In this document: piece after piece, positions 32,642 to 41,228 of the stretch | Numbering within the stretch: the stretch's first letter is position 1 | Layout of the letters: the number at the start of each line of letters is the position of its first letter | Source of the DNA: Sporomusaceae bacterium | Lineage (GTDB): Bacteria > Bacillota_C > Negativicutes > Sporomusales_B > UBA7701 | Assembly (NCBI GenBank): GCA_022839045.1 | Contig: JALHDI010000003.1 | Span: 1-59,250, forward strand | Reading direction: 5' to 3' | Length of the DNA: 59,250 bases | Notes under the pieces: model-generated | The model's database searches: none | Seen by the model: the letters and a program-made list of their open reading frames with translations, nothing else | Told to the model about the DNA's origin: nothing | Made by a program: the position numbers and the translations under genes

Positions 32642-33190
32642 TTACAGTTTGCGCCGCAGATCCTGGCGAGCGGGCCGGTACATGCGGCAGAAGCGTTTGC
32701 CGCAGTTGGGCTTGTAGCAGGCCCGGCAGGTTTCTTTGTCGCCGCAGTCGGCGCAACGGCAGTTGACGCAGGTGATGGGCTGGTTGACGGGGCTGGCGTT
32801 TTCTTTCAGGCTGTAGAAGGAGCTGGGCTGTGAGTCGCGCACCGAGGAGAGGGTGACGAATTTGATGATGTCTTCCTGGGTGACGGGGTTGATGGAGACG
32901 AACTGACAGCCGATGTCATAGGCCCCGGATTTGTTCTTGATCGAGCGGACGACTTCGACCGTACCCCGCACTTTGCGGTCGACGAGTTGGAATACGAGTT
33001 CGAGCCTGGTGCCGACAGGCAGGGCGAACTTGCTGGTGTAGCGCAGGCCGCCGGCGCTGATGTCCTCAAGGGGCAGCTGATAGTTCCGCCGCAGGCTGAC
33101 GCCCTGGGGGGTGGTGAACCCGACTGCGGTCATGACTGTTTTGAAGTTTATGCGGCGGAATTTCCGCTGATTGGGAGTCAATGAGTTCAC
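32642..33190 (-). CDS. PilZ-domain protein with cysteine-rich C-terminal tail
   Basis: A 182-residue protein. The PilZ domain (residues about 8-115) has the c-di-GMP motifs RKFRR (R-x3-R) near residue 8 and DISAGGL (D-x-S-x-x-G) near 43. A tail from residue 138 carries nine cysteines in 30 residues (CVNCRCADCGDKETC, CYKPNCGKRFC), most likely a zinc- or iron-binding module. ATG follows GGAGGGACGTGAACTC. It is monocistronic, next to no motility or exopolysaccharide gene. Confidence 0.82.
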   Translation of the reverse strand: MNSLTPNQRKFRRINFKTVMTAVGFTTPQGVSLRRNYQLPLEDISAGGLRYTSKFALPVGTRLELVFQLVDRKVRGTVEVVRSIKNKSGAYDIGCQFVSINPVTQEDIIKFVTLSSVRDSQPSSFYSLKENASPVNQPITCVNCRCADCGDKETCRACYKPNCGKRFCRMYRPARQDLRRKL

Positions 33191-33412
33191 GTCCCTCCGT
33201 GGGAGTTTGCCCGTCTCATCCTTGAGACGGAATAATTTGTCCCTATTATATATTGTCGTAATTCATAAAAATATCTTAAGCAAAAAATACGGTTAGCGCG
33301 GCAGCAGACGCAAAGCGCCCCTCACGGCGCGGACATCTAGGCAATATTTGGCACGCGGGAAGGATACCGGGCGGATTATCGCGAAAAGAGTTGTATCCAA
33401 AGGGGGTGCGCC

Positions 33413-34549
33413 ATGGAAAAACTCGATATCGCGATCGTCGGCGCGGGGGTAGTCGGCCTGGCCGTGGCGGCGGAAATCGCCCGCCGCCAGGACGAGCTGG
33501 CCACTATTGTGCTGGAGCGCCACGGCAAGTTCGGCCAGGACACTTCGAGCCGCAACAGCGAGGTAATCCACGCCGGGATGTATTACCCGACCGGCAGCCT
33601 CAAGGCGAAGCTGTGCGTGGCCGGCAACCGGCTCCTGTATGAATTCTGCGAAAAACACGAAGTTCCTTTCCAACGGATCGGGAAACTGATCGTGGCCCGC
33701 GAGGAGGCGGAGGTCGAGGCGGTCGAGAAAGTCTACGCCCAGGGTGTCGCGAACGGGGTCCCCGGGCTTACGAGGCTGGACGCCGCCGAGGCGAAGAAGC
33801 TGGAGCCGAACGTGACGACGGTGGCGGCGCTGTTTTCAGAGTCGACCGGCATCATCGACAGCCATAAGCTGATGGCGCGGCTGGAGCACTTGGCGACGGC
33901 CAGCTATGCGATGCTGGCCTATAAGCATGAGGTTACCGGCGTCAAGCCGGTGGCCGGCGGCTACGAGGTTTCCTTCCTGGGCCCGGACGGGCAGACGGAC
34001 GCGATCGAGTGCCGCTGGCTGATCAACTGCGCCGGGCTGTATGCCGACAAGATCGCGGCGATGTGCGGCATCGACACGGCCGCCGCCGGGTACGATATAA
34101 ATCCGGTGAAGGGCGAGTATTTCTCGGTGGCGATGAGCAAGTCGAAGCTTATGAACCACCTCATTTATCCGCCGCCTCTCCACGGGCTGAAGGGGCTGGG
34201 CACCCATGTAACCAAGAGCCTCGACGGGCGGGCCCGCCTGGGGCCGAACGTGGTGAACGCGACCGAGCGCGAGGACTACGACGTAGATCCCGGTCACCTG
34301 GAGGAGTTTTATCAGGCGGCGGCGACGTATCTGCCGTTCATCGGGCGCGAGGACCTGGCGCCGGATATGGCGGGGATGCGGCCGAAGCTGAAAGCGCCGG
34401 ACGGGGCGGTCGTCGATTTCGTCATCCGCCACGAGACGGAACGGGACCTGCCGGGGCTCGTCAACCTGGTGGGCATCGAATCGCCGGGGCTGACGGCCTG
34501 CCTGGCGATCGCCAACCATGTGGCCGATATCGTGGACGCGGGACTGTAG
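33413..34549 (+). CDS. FAD-dependent oxidoreductase, L-2-hydroxyglutarate oxidase/LhgO-like
   Basis: A 378-residue DAO-superfamily flavoprotein. The FAD loop IVGAGVVGLAVAAEIARR lies at residues 8-25, followed by SSRNSEVIHAGMYYPTGSLKAKLC (split, near 45), a family hallmark of LhgO/L2HGDH and related oxidases. The end shows GIESPGLTACLAIANHVADIV near 350. It probably oxidises a 2-hydroxy acid, passing electrons to the membrane or oxygen. It stands alone; a GAGCACC terminator-like hairpin follows. Confidence 0.85.
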   Translation: MEKLDIAIVGAGVVGLAVAAEIARRQDELATIVLERHGKFGQDTSSRNSEVIHAGMYYPTGSLKAKLCVAGNRLLYEFCEKHEVPFQRIGKLIVAREEAEVEAVEKVYAQGVANGVPGLTRLDAAEAKKLEPNVTTVAALFSESTGIIDSHKLMARLEHLATASYAMLAYKHEVTGVKPVAGGYEVSFLGPDGQTDAIECRWLINCAGLYADKIAAMCGIDTAAAGYDINPVKGEYFSVAMSKSKLMNHLIYPPPLHGLKGLGTHVTKSLDGRARLGPNVVNATEREDYDVDPGHLEEFYQAAATYLPFIGREDLAPDMAGMRPKLKAPDGAVVDFVIRHETERDLPGLVNLVGIESPGLTACLAIANHVADIVDAGL

Positions 34550-34567
34550 GTTCGCGGCAGCAAGCGA

Positions 34568-34590
34568 GAGCACCGGAATACGGTGCTCTT
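34568..34590 (+). terminator. Hairpin of the GAGCACCG/CGGTGCTC family
   Basis: GAGCACCG-GAATA-CGGTGCTC followed by only TT. The same stem recurs as true terminators at 55592 and 57832. Confidence 0.5.
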
Positions 34591-34662
34591 CGGCAGTTTG
34601 GAATATATGCAGCATTATTCGTTGTTTTCGAGTTTGCTCCCGAGGGGTGGAGAGACCGAGGA

Positions 34663-36258
34663 ATGAAACTCCGCAAGCAGAAAGAACAGTCCTGTGCCGG
34701 TCGTGAAAGCTTAGAGGCGATTCTTGAGGCTATCCCTGTGGCGGTGGTGATCGTCGAGGCGGCGGACGGCAGGTTGTCGTACATCAACGGGCGGGCGAAG
34801 GAGCTGTACGGATGCGACTGCGCCGGGTGTACCCCGGAACAGCAGGCCGCCAGCATCAGCTTGCTGACACCGGAAGGCGCGGTTTTCCCGCTTGAGGACC
34901 TGCCGGTATGCCGTTCGCTGAAAGCCGGGGAAGTGGTACGCGGCGAAGAGCTGATCATCGAACGGACCGACGGCGTTCGCCTGCCGGTGATGGCGGGTTC
35001 CGCCCCGATACACGACGCCGAGGGCAAAATAACCGCGGCAATTTTAATCTTCGATGATATAAGCAAGCAGAAACAGGCCGAGGAAGCGCTCAGGGAGAGC
35101 GAGGAGAAGTATCGCCTGCTGTCCGAGGAACTGCGGCAGCATCGCGATAATCTGGAGCGGCTCGTCGCCGAACGGACGGCAGAGCTCAAACGCGGCGAGC
35201 GCCACTACCGGACGCTGGTGGATAACGCCCCGCTGCTGATCGCCGAGTTCGATAAGGAAGCCCGCTATTTGTACCGTGCTCCCCGGCCGGAAGATTTTAA
35301 CCGGCTGGTGCCCGAGGAGGCCGCGGGCAAAGCGTGGTGGGAGCGCGATATCCCCGAAGCCGCGTTGGGGCCGTGGCAGGAGAAATTCACCGAAGTGCTG
35401 AAATCGGGCCGCTCGCTGGAATACGAGACCAAGTACCCCGACATAAACGGCGGCACGCGGGATCTGTTGGTCCAGGTCGTCCCGGAGATCGACGAGCAGG
35501 GCCAGGTCGAAGCGCTGCTGACGTTCGCGCTGGATATCACCGAACGGAAGAAGCTGGAGGCCGAGTTGGCCAGGATGGAGCGCCTCAATCTGGTGGGAGA
35601 AATGGCGGCCGGCATCGGCCACGAGGTGCGCAACCCAATGACGACGGTGCGCGGCTACCTGCAGATGTTCCAGCAGAAGGAGGAGTTCGACCGCTACCGG
35701 CATCAGTTCGCGACGATGATCGAGGAGCTCGACCGGGCCAACGCGATCATCTCCGATTTCCTGTCGCTGGCCAAGAACAAGACGACGGAACTTTGCCGGG
35801 GCAATCTGAACGATTCGCTGACGGCGCTCTTCCCGCTGCTGCAGGCGGACGGGCTCCGGTCGGGACATACGGTCGAGCTGCGGACAGGCCCGCTCCCCGC
35901 TATCGAGCTGGACGACAAGGAGCTTCGGCAGATGGTGCTCAATCTTGTGCGCAACGGCCTGGAGGCATCCCCGGAAGGCGGGATGGTGGCCATCAGCACC
36001 TTCGCGGCGGGGGACGAGGTCGTTCTCACTGTGACGGACAACGGGTCGGGAATCGCGGCGGAGGTGCTGGGCAAGCTCGGGACGCCGTTCGTGACGACGA
36101 AGGAGACGGGCACGGGGCTGGGACTGGCGGTGTGCTACCGCATCGCGCAGCGCCACGGCGCGAGGATCGAGGTGGAGACGTCGCCGCAGGGGACGACTTT
36201 CAGCGTGCGCTTCAAGGCGGCGCAGGCCATGCCGCCTGCGGGATTGCCGGGAATGTAA
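34663..36258 (+). CDS. Orphan sensor histidine kinase with two PAS domains
   Basis: A 531-residue soluble kinase: PAS 1 (residues 20-135, ILEAIPVAVVIVEAADGRLSYI), a coiled linker (residues 135-185), PAS 2 (about 190-305), HisKA with GIGHEVRNPMTTVRGYLQMFQ near 325, and HATPase with NLVRNGLEASPEGG, DNGSGI and FVTTKETGTGLGLAV. No response regulator is nearby. The kinase core is closely related to that of the convergent gene ending 9 bases away. ATG at 34663 has a modest GACCGAGGA site; the open frame extends far upstream over the LhgO gene but without coding sense. The kinase core is of the Spo0A-kinase type, suggesting sporulation input. Confidence 0.85.
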   Translation: MKLRKQKEQSCAGRESLEAILEAIPVAVVIVEAADGRLSYINGRAKELYGCDCAGCTPEQQAASISLLTPEGAVFPLEDLPVCRSLKAGEVVRGEELIIERTDGVRLPVMAGSAPIHDAEGKITAAILIFDDISKQKQAEEALRESEEKYRLLSEELRQHRDNLERLVAERTAELKRGERHYRTLVDNAPLLIAEFDKEARYLYRAPRPEDFNRLVPEEAAGKAWWERDIPEAALGPWQEKFTEVLKSGRSLEYETKYPDINGGTRDLLVQVVPEIDEQGQVEALLTFALDITERKKLEAELARMERLNLVGEMAAGIGHEVRNPMTTVRGYLQMFQQKEEFDRYRHQFATMIEELDRANAIISDFLSLAKNKTTELCRGNLNDSLTALFPLLQADGLRSGHTVELRTGPLPAIELDDKELRQMVLNLVRNGLEASPEGGMVAISTFAAGDEVVLTVTDNGSGIAAEVLGKLGTPFVTTKETGTGLGLAVCYRIAQRHGARIEVETSPQGTTFSVRFKAAQAMPPAGLPGM

Positions 36259-36267
36259 TGCCCCCGG

Positions 36268-38640
36268 TTAGGGCTCTACTCTAAACTTGATAAAAAAGGT
36301 CGTTCCTTTTTTTCCGGTAGCATAATCAATCTGCGCATTATGCCGTTGCGCAATTCGATAACACACTGATAATCCCAGCCCGGTTCCGTTCTCCTTCGTT
36401 GTGACAAACGGCGTTCCAATCTTCTCCACAACGTTTTCCGGTATGCCGCTGCCCTGATCCCGTATAGCGAGAATAACACTATTCTCTTCCTGGTAGGTCA
36501 TAATCGTTACCGTTCCGCCGGCGGGAGTAACTTCGAACCCATTGCGCATGAGATTAAGCACCATCTGGCGCAGCTCTTTTTCATCAAAATAGATGTCGGG
36601 TATAGGGCTTGTCCTTAGATCGACATTCTGTCCAAAGTAGAAAGCATCAGCCTGTAGCAAGGGGAAAAGGGAATTCAGGGACTGGTTCAAGTTGCCGAGT
36701 TTAAGGTGTGCCACCTTGTTCTTAGCTAGTGATAAATATTCCGTAATAATCGTGTTGGCCCGGTCCAGTTCCTCGATCATCGTATCAAACTGGTTCCGAT
36801 GTTCGCTATATTTGACTTTATTCTGGAACATTTGAAGATAGCCACGTACCGTGGTAAGTGGATTGCGAACCTCATGACCAATGCCAGCGGCCATTTCTCC
36901 AACAAGATTAAGTCGGTCAAGGCGGGCTATTTCGGCTTCCATGTGCCGCTGATCGGTCACATCGAGAATAGTATATAATGTGTGTTGATGGTCACAGAAC
37001 CCTATAGTAGCAGAAGAGATAATTATGCGGATTTGCCGGCCATCTTTTCTCCAAGCGTCGAATTCCGCTTGTTCGTGCCCTTCCTTTTCCAGTTTGGACC
37101 GGAACTGTATCACCGCAGGCACATCCGACTTGAGAATATTTATATTATATATTGTGCGTCCCAATACTTCCTCGCCACTGTACCCAAAGAGCTTCTCCCA
37201 AGCCGGGTTCACAGCGACATATTGCCGATCAGGAAACCGGACTATCGCCTTAGCTGCCGGACTTTTGTCGAAAAAAATCTCAAACGTTTGCAGCGTCTCC
37301 AGGCGCTCAGCCTCCGCCTTTTTCCTCCGGTATTGATTTGACAGCAACTGGACAATCAGTCCTGCTTCAAGCAATATTAGGATTACTGCTGCAATGATAT
37401 GCCATAGATAAGTCTCCCAAACGGAAGGAGTTTTATATTCGATTCTGCTTCCGGCAGGTAGTCTGTTCTCATCAATTCCCCAGCGTTTCAGTTCCCGCCA
37501 GTCGAAGATGTATTCGGCTGACGGAGTTTTCTGGATTGAGGGATGCGCCGCGATATTGCCGCGAAGTATATCGGCAGCTAACGCGGCTACGTTTTGTGCC
37601 AGCACCTCCCTGCTCACCATATAACCACCAACCGAACCCATGCCTATGTAATGCGCGTAAGTACCGTAAATCGGTACGCGGGCTTCACGATATATCTCTT
37701 GCAGGACTTCCATCGAGATATAAGCCCTACCCGCCGCATCTCTTAACAGCCCAAAAAACAGAATGACCGAGTTTCCACCGATGCCTTTTATCGTCTCCAG
37801 CATTTGGGCAAAAGGCAATTTATTCAGATAGATAAACTCTACCCTGCCCGCGAAGGGCGCCACCGTCCGGGAGAAATCGCCGATTGTTTTACGGTCGCGT
37901 TCCGAGTCCCCCAGCACGACGTATATCTTTTTCGTATCCGGCTGGGCCTGTAGGGTCAGGCTGACAGCGGTTTGCACATCAAAGTCGCTAATCATCGCTT
38001 TGTAGTGTGGAGGCAGCTTGGTGTTCGTTACTCCCTCCGCTTCATCCAAACTGAGAATGGCAGGCACGCCCGGAAAAATTTGCTCTCCGTATTGCGCCAA
38101 GAAAGTAGCCGCCGAGTCCATATAGGTAACAATGATATCCGGCTGCTTTGCGTCATATTTCACCTGCAAAGAACGGGCGAGATTTGCTGTATAGTTTTTA
38201 TCAGACGAATATAACGCCATCTCAAGGTGTTCGTATGAGACTACGATATTGCTTGTTGAAAGCTGCTCAAGGTGTTTTTCGAATTTCTCCGCAAACAATT
38301 TGGAAGCAGGAATTTTTTGATTTTGCGAAAAAAGAATCAGGACTTTCTTCGGCTGGCCCGCTTTTTCGGCGTAAGAGTATTGGAGCGGTGCTACCATCAG
38401 GATTAGGACCAGGAGAAACAATCCGCCAGCCTTCTTGCCGCTTATCTTGGGCAGGCAGGCGAAAACCCGGCTTAATACACGGCAATGAATTGTAGAGGCC
38501 GTGGCAACAACGACAAAAGCGATTAGGAAGGTGTAGGCCGTCTGAGTGATAGCAATGGGGAAGGAAAGCATCCAACAATCACCTGCTGCGCAGTTTCTTT
38601 TCTTTGCAACCGGATTAACCCCAAAATGCGCATGTTTCAC
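36268..38640 (-). CDS. Membrane sensor histidine kinase with extracytoplasmic ABC-substrate-binding-like domain
   Basis: Up to 790 residues. Two N-terminal hydrophobic segments (about 24-52 and 70-90) precede a 300-residue extracytoplasmic domain like the TrpX/ABC_sub_bind family (KKVLILFSQNQKIPASKLFAEKF, PDIIVTYMDSAATFLAQYG, FPGVPAILSL). A transmembrane helix (about 415-435), PAS domain (450-560) and kinase core follow (GIGHEVRNPLTTVRGYLQMFQ, NLMRNGFEVTPAGG, FVTTKENGTGLGLSV). The first hydrophobic segment may mean the true start is internal, ahead of LFLLVLILMVAPLQYSYAEK. No partner regulator adjoins it. Confidence 0.82.
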   Translation of the reverse strand: MKHAHFGVNPVAKKRNCAAGDCWMLSFPIAITQTAYTFLIAFVVVATASTIHCRVLSRVFACLPKISGKKAGGLFLLVLILMVAPLQYSYAEKAGQPKKVLILFSQNQKIPASKLFAEKFEKHLEQLSTSNIVVSYEHLEMALYSSDKNYTANLARSLQVKYDAKQPDIIVTYMDSAATFLAQYGEQIFPGVPAILSLDEAEGVTNTKLPPHYKAMISDFDVQTAVSLTLQAQPDTKKIYVVLGDSERDRKTIGDFSRTVAPFAGRVEFIYLNKLPFAQMLETIKGIGGNSVILFFGLLRDAAGRAYISMEVLQEIYREARVPIYGTYAHYIGMGSVGGYMVSREVLAQNVAALAADILRGNIAAHPSIQKTPSAEYIFDWRELKRWGIDENRLPAGSRIEYKTPSVWETYLWHIIAAVILILLEAGLIVQLLSNQYRRKKAEAERLETLQTFEIFFDKSPAAKAIVRFPDRQYVAVNPAWEKLFGYSGEEVLGRTIYNINILKSDVPAVIQFRSKLEKEGHEQAEFDAWRKDGRQIRIIISSATIGFCDHQHTLYTILDVTDQRHMEAEIARLDRLNLVGEMAAGIGHEVRNPLTTVRGYLQMFQNKVKYSEHRNQFDTMIEELDRANTIITEYLSLAKNKVAHLKLGNLNQSLNSLFPLLQADAFYFGQNVDLRTSPIPDIYFDEKELRQMVLNLMRNGFEVTPAGGTVTIMTYQEENSVILAIRDQGSGIPENVVEKIGTPFVTTKENGTGLGLSVCYRIAQRHNAQIDYATGKKGTTFFIKFRVEP

Positions 38641-38718
38641 CTAATTCTTTTTACAAATAGAAAATCCTTCCAATATTCGACAGTAAGAGACAGTTCATTT
38701 TCCTACAAATTGCGACAG

Positions 38719-38997
38719 TTAAACCGCTAACTTCCGAAGCGTTTGCCCGAATTCTATAGGTGATCTATACTCTAACGCGGAGTGGATACACTCCGCGTTG
38801 TAAAATTTTATCAAAGTTCTGCTGCCAGACGCTTTCCTCTTTGATTGTCCGAAAGAACCGCTCAATCACGCCATTGTGCTCGGGCTCCCCGGGCGGAATA
38901 AACCGCTGCTGGATGCCAAAGAACTTTGTCTCGGCCATAAACCGCTTAGCGAAGAAGATGGGCCCGTTGTCATGGATGATTTCAGAGGTTACGTCTT
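38719..38997 (-). pseudogene. IS3-type transposase remnant, 5'-truncated and frameshifted
   Basis: Minus-strand translation from 38997 gives SEIIHDNGPIFFAKRF, then RFIPPGEPEHNGVIERFFR and TIKEESVWQQNFDKIL, the end of an rve integrase core. One frame then stops at 38765, but shifting frame restores YNAECIHSALEYRSPIEF to a stop at 38719-38721, the typical IS3 orfB ending (YNxxxxHSALxYRSPxEF). An in-frame stop and unrelated sequence lie upstream, so only the last third remains. It is a dead insertion between a kinase gene and arginase. Confidence 0.8.
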
Positions 38998-39081
38998 AAT
39001 TTATACCAGACAAGTCTCCGGAAGGGAATTGTCTCACTCTAATTGGGGGCGGGATAGGAACGACCGGAGAATAGCGGGGCG

Positions 39082-39108
39082 CAAAAAACCGGCCACAGGG
39101 GCCGGGTT
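39082..39108 (-). terminator. Terminator of arginase (CCCGGCC family)
   Basis: On the minus strand AACCCGGCC...GGCCGGTT is followed by TTTTGCG, 50 bases after the arginase stop. Confidence 0.7.
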
Positions 39109-39156
39109 ATTTGCTTACGTTATCGTCTGACGGGAGCGCGGGGAGGATTTGTCTTC

Positions 39157-40056
39157 TTAGTAGTAGATTCGCTTGCCAAGGGCGGAAGTGACTAGTTCTA
39201 CCGCCAGGACGGCGGTCGTATTGCCGCCTCTGTCAACGATCGGGTTCACTTCGACTATTTCCAGCGACTTTAGAAGGCCGGTCTCGGCAATCAGTTCCAG
39301 GGCGAGATGCGCTTCCCGGTAATTTAGGCCGCCAGTAACCGGTGTTCCGACGCCTGATGCTATCGACGGGTCAACCACATCGAGGTCGAAGCTGACGTGA
39401 AAACCTGTGCCGCCGCTGCCAGCAATGGCCACGGCTTCTTTGACGACAGCGGCAATTCCCATTTCGTCGATTTTTTTCATGCTGTATACGGTTACTTTCG
39501 ACTGCTTCAGTAGCTCTTTTTCTTCGGAATCGAGGTCCCGCACGCCGATGATTACGGTTCTTTCTTCTTTGACTTTGGGGGAAAAGCCGCCGGTGGCTAC
39601 TAAACGCGGATCGCCCCGGCCGCACGAGGCCGCCAGGGACATGCCGTGGATATTGCCGGTTTCGCTCGTTTCGAAGGTGTTGAAGTCGCCGTGGGCGTCG
39701 AACCATATGACTCCCACGTCGGGGAGTCTGCGGGCTACGCCCGTGAGAGTGCCCATGGAGATGCTATGATCTCCCCCCAGGACCAGCGGCAGGTTGCCGC
39801 GGCCGACGATGCCGGAGACGATTTGTCCCAGCCGCTCGCAGCCGTGAATGATTTCGTCAATGAACAATAAATGGGGATTTTCGACTTTAAGGCTTTCGGG
39901 AACGGGAATCTCGATGTTTCCTGTGTCGATGACGCGAATCCCCATTTTGTGCAGCGCCTTGCTGAGACCCGCATAGCGGAGGGCGCTCGGCCCCATATCC
40001 GTTCCCCGCCGGTTCGCCCCCAAATCCATAGGCACGCCAACTATTTCTACCGTCAT
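39157..40056 (-). CDS. rocF: Arginase
   Basis: A 299-residue manganese enzyme that splits arginine into ornithine and urea. Metal-binding motifs are clear: LVLGGDHSISMGT near residue 96, VIWFDAHGDFNT near 122 and FHVSFDLDVVDPSIASGVGTP (split) near 225, with GGLNYREAHL after it. ATG at 40056 follows AAAGGGGCC and gives the usual family length; a longer frame adds eight residues without a ribosome site. No other arginine catabolic gene is adjacent. Confidence 0.95.
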   Translation of the reverse strand: MTVEIVGVPMDLGANRRGTDMGPSALRYAGLSKALHKMGIRVIDTGNIEIPVPESLKVENPHLLFIDEIIHGCERLGQIVSGIVGRGNLPLVLGGDHSISMGTLTGVARRLPDVGVIWFDAHGDFNTFETSETGNIHGMSLAASCGRGDPRLVATGGFSPKVKEERTVIIGVRDLDSEEKELLKQSKVTVYSMKKIDEMGIAAVVKEAVAIAGSGGTGFHVSFDLDVVDPSIASGVGTPVTGGLNYREAHLALELIAETGLLKSLEIVEVNPIVDRGGNTTAVLAVELVTSALGKRIYY

Positions 40057-40163
40057 ATTGGCCCCTTTTTCTATCCTCATAAATCACACTCCATCATCAG
40101 TTGGCCTCGTGTTATTGTGTGTAGCCTGCGGTCTCGTATTCGCCCCGGGCGGTGGGACGGAAT

Positions 40164-40190
40164 AACCCGGCCGCAGGGGCCGGGTTTATA
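40164..40190 (+). terminator. Hairpin of the CCCGGCC terminator family
   Basis: AACCCGGCC-GCAGG-GGCCGGGTT followed by TATAATTTT. It lies in the 422-base gap before the zinc-ribbon gene, upstream of arginase; no plus-strand gene runs into it. Confidence 0.4.
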
Positions 40191-40260
40191 ATTTTGCTTA
40201 TTTTACAATATTCTCCAACAGCACGGATAGCACGGTAAGGTATAGGTAAAATGGTGTAAG

Positions 40261-40396
40261 TGATAGGGGGGACGAGAGGAAGGACGGGGGAACGAAGCGG
40301 GAGGGGGGAGAAAGACGGAGGATGAGGGGGAGGGCAGGGGAGACGGAAGGCGGGGGTGGTAAGATAGTGGCGGAGGTGGAGGCGGGGGAGCGATAG
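40261..40396 (+). other. Polypurine, G-rich tract
   Basis: Of the 120 bases 40261-40380, 103 are purines on the plus strand, with many G-runs of four to six (for example GGGGGG at 40265, GGGGGAGGG at 40326). No start codon with a coding frame uses it. It lies 85-220 bases before the zinc-ribbon gene. Confidence 0.7.
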
Positions 40397-40478
40397 TTTG
40401 GCCTGCGGAAGGTCTTTGCTGAATATTAAAGAATCTTTGACATAGGACAAATAGCTATTTTTTGAGGAGGCGGGAGAT

Positions 40479-41228
40479 ATGCCCTGGTGCCCAAGCTGCC
40501 GCGAGGAGTATCGGCAGGGTTTCAAGACCTGTATCGATTGCGGGGCCGAACTGGTGGACGAATTGCCGCCGCCCGGGAAAAGCTTCGCGGCGGCGAAGAC
40601 GGAGGATATCTGCGACACTTTCCTGACCACGACGGCGGACTGGCAGGAGGCCGGGGTGCTGGAAGCGTTTCTGAAGGCGGCGGGAATCCCCCTGATGAAG
40701 GCCGGCGGCGAACTCTATGTGCCGCTCAGAAGGCTGGAGGACGCCCAGGGCATCGTCGACAGCATCCGGGGGGCCACCGGGGAGATGGACGGGCAGGAAG
40801 CCTCCGTCAGAGGGGCCGGGGAATACCGGCCGCCGCACCGGAAAAACCGGCGGCCGATTCCGCAAGGGGATACCAATACCCTATGGTGCCAGCGCTGCGG
40901 GACGGAATACCGGCGGGGCTTCAGGCTCTGCGGCGACTGCGGCGCGAAACTGGTGGAGAGCCCGGAGGAAATCGCCGACGACGATCCGCCCGAGGAAAGC
41001 GACGATGCGATAAAAGCCTTCTGCGACGCTTATCTGGCCACCGTGGCCGGCAGCGCGGAAGCCGAGACGGTCACAGCTCATCTGAATGAGGACGGCATCC
41101 CGGCGGTGAAGGCCGCGGGCGGCTCCGGGGTGGATATCTATGTGCCGGAAGAATGGCTGGATGCCGCCCGCGACGTCGTCGGCAGCATCCGGGGGATAAC
41201 CGTATACGACAAGCAGAGCGACGAATAG
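40479..41228 (+). CDS. Internally duplicated zinc-ribbon plus DUF2007-like protein
   Basis: A 249-residue cytoplasmic protein made of two copies of the same unit. Each starts with a four-cysteine ribbon (WCPSCREEYRQGFKTCIDCG at 3-22; WCQRCGTEYRRGFRLCGDCG at 136-155), then a DUF2007-like fold: TFLTTTADWQEAGVLEAFLKAAGIPLMKAGGELYVP and AYLATVAGSAEAETVTAHLNEDGIPAVKA, ending in IVDSIRGATGEM / VVGSIRGITVYD. The function of this fold is unknown. GAGGAGGCGGGAG precedes the ATG. Confidence 0.75.
   Translation: MPWCPSCREEYRQGFKTCIDCGAELVDELPPPGKSFAAAKTEDICDTFLTTTADWQEAGVLEAFLKAAGIPLMKAGGELYVPLRRLEDAQGIVDSIRGATGEMDGQEASVRGAGEYRPPHRKNRRPIPQGDTNTLWCQRCGTEYRRGFRLCGDCGAKLVESPEEIADDDPPEESDDAIKAFCDAYLATVAGSAEAETVTAHLNEDGIPAVKAAGGSGVDIYVPEEWLDAARDVVGSIRGITVYDKQSDE

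Noticed and set aside
34009..34662. Long upstream extension of the plus-strand kinase frame over the LhgO-like gene
   Set aside because: The translation is rich in Arg/Gly/Pro without domains and overlaps a well-supported gene in another frame; it is a GC-rich open frame. The kinase start at 34663 fits the PAS domain.
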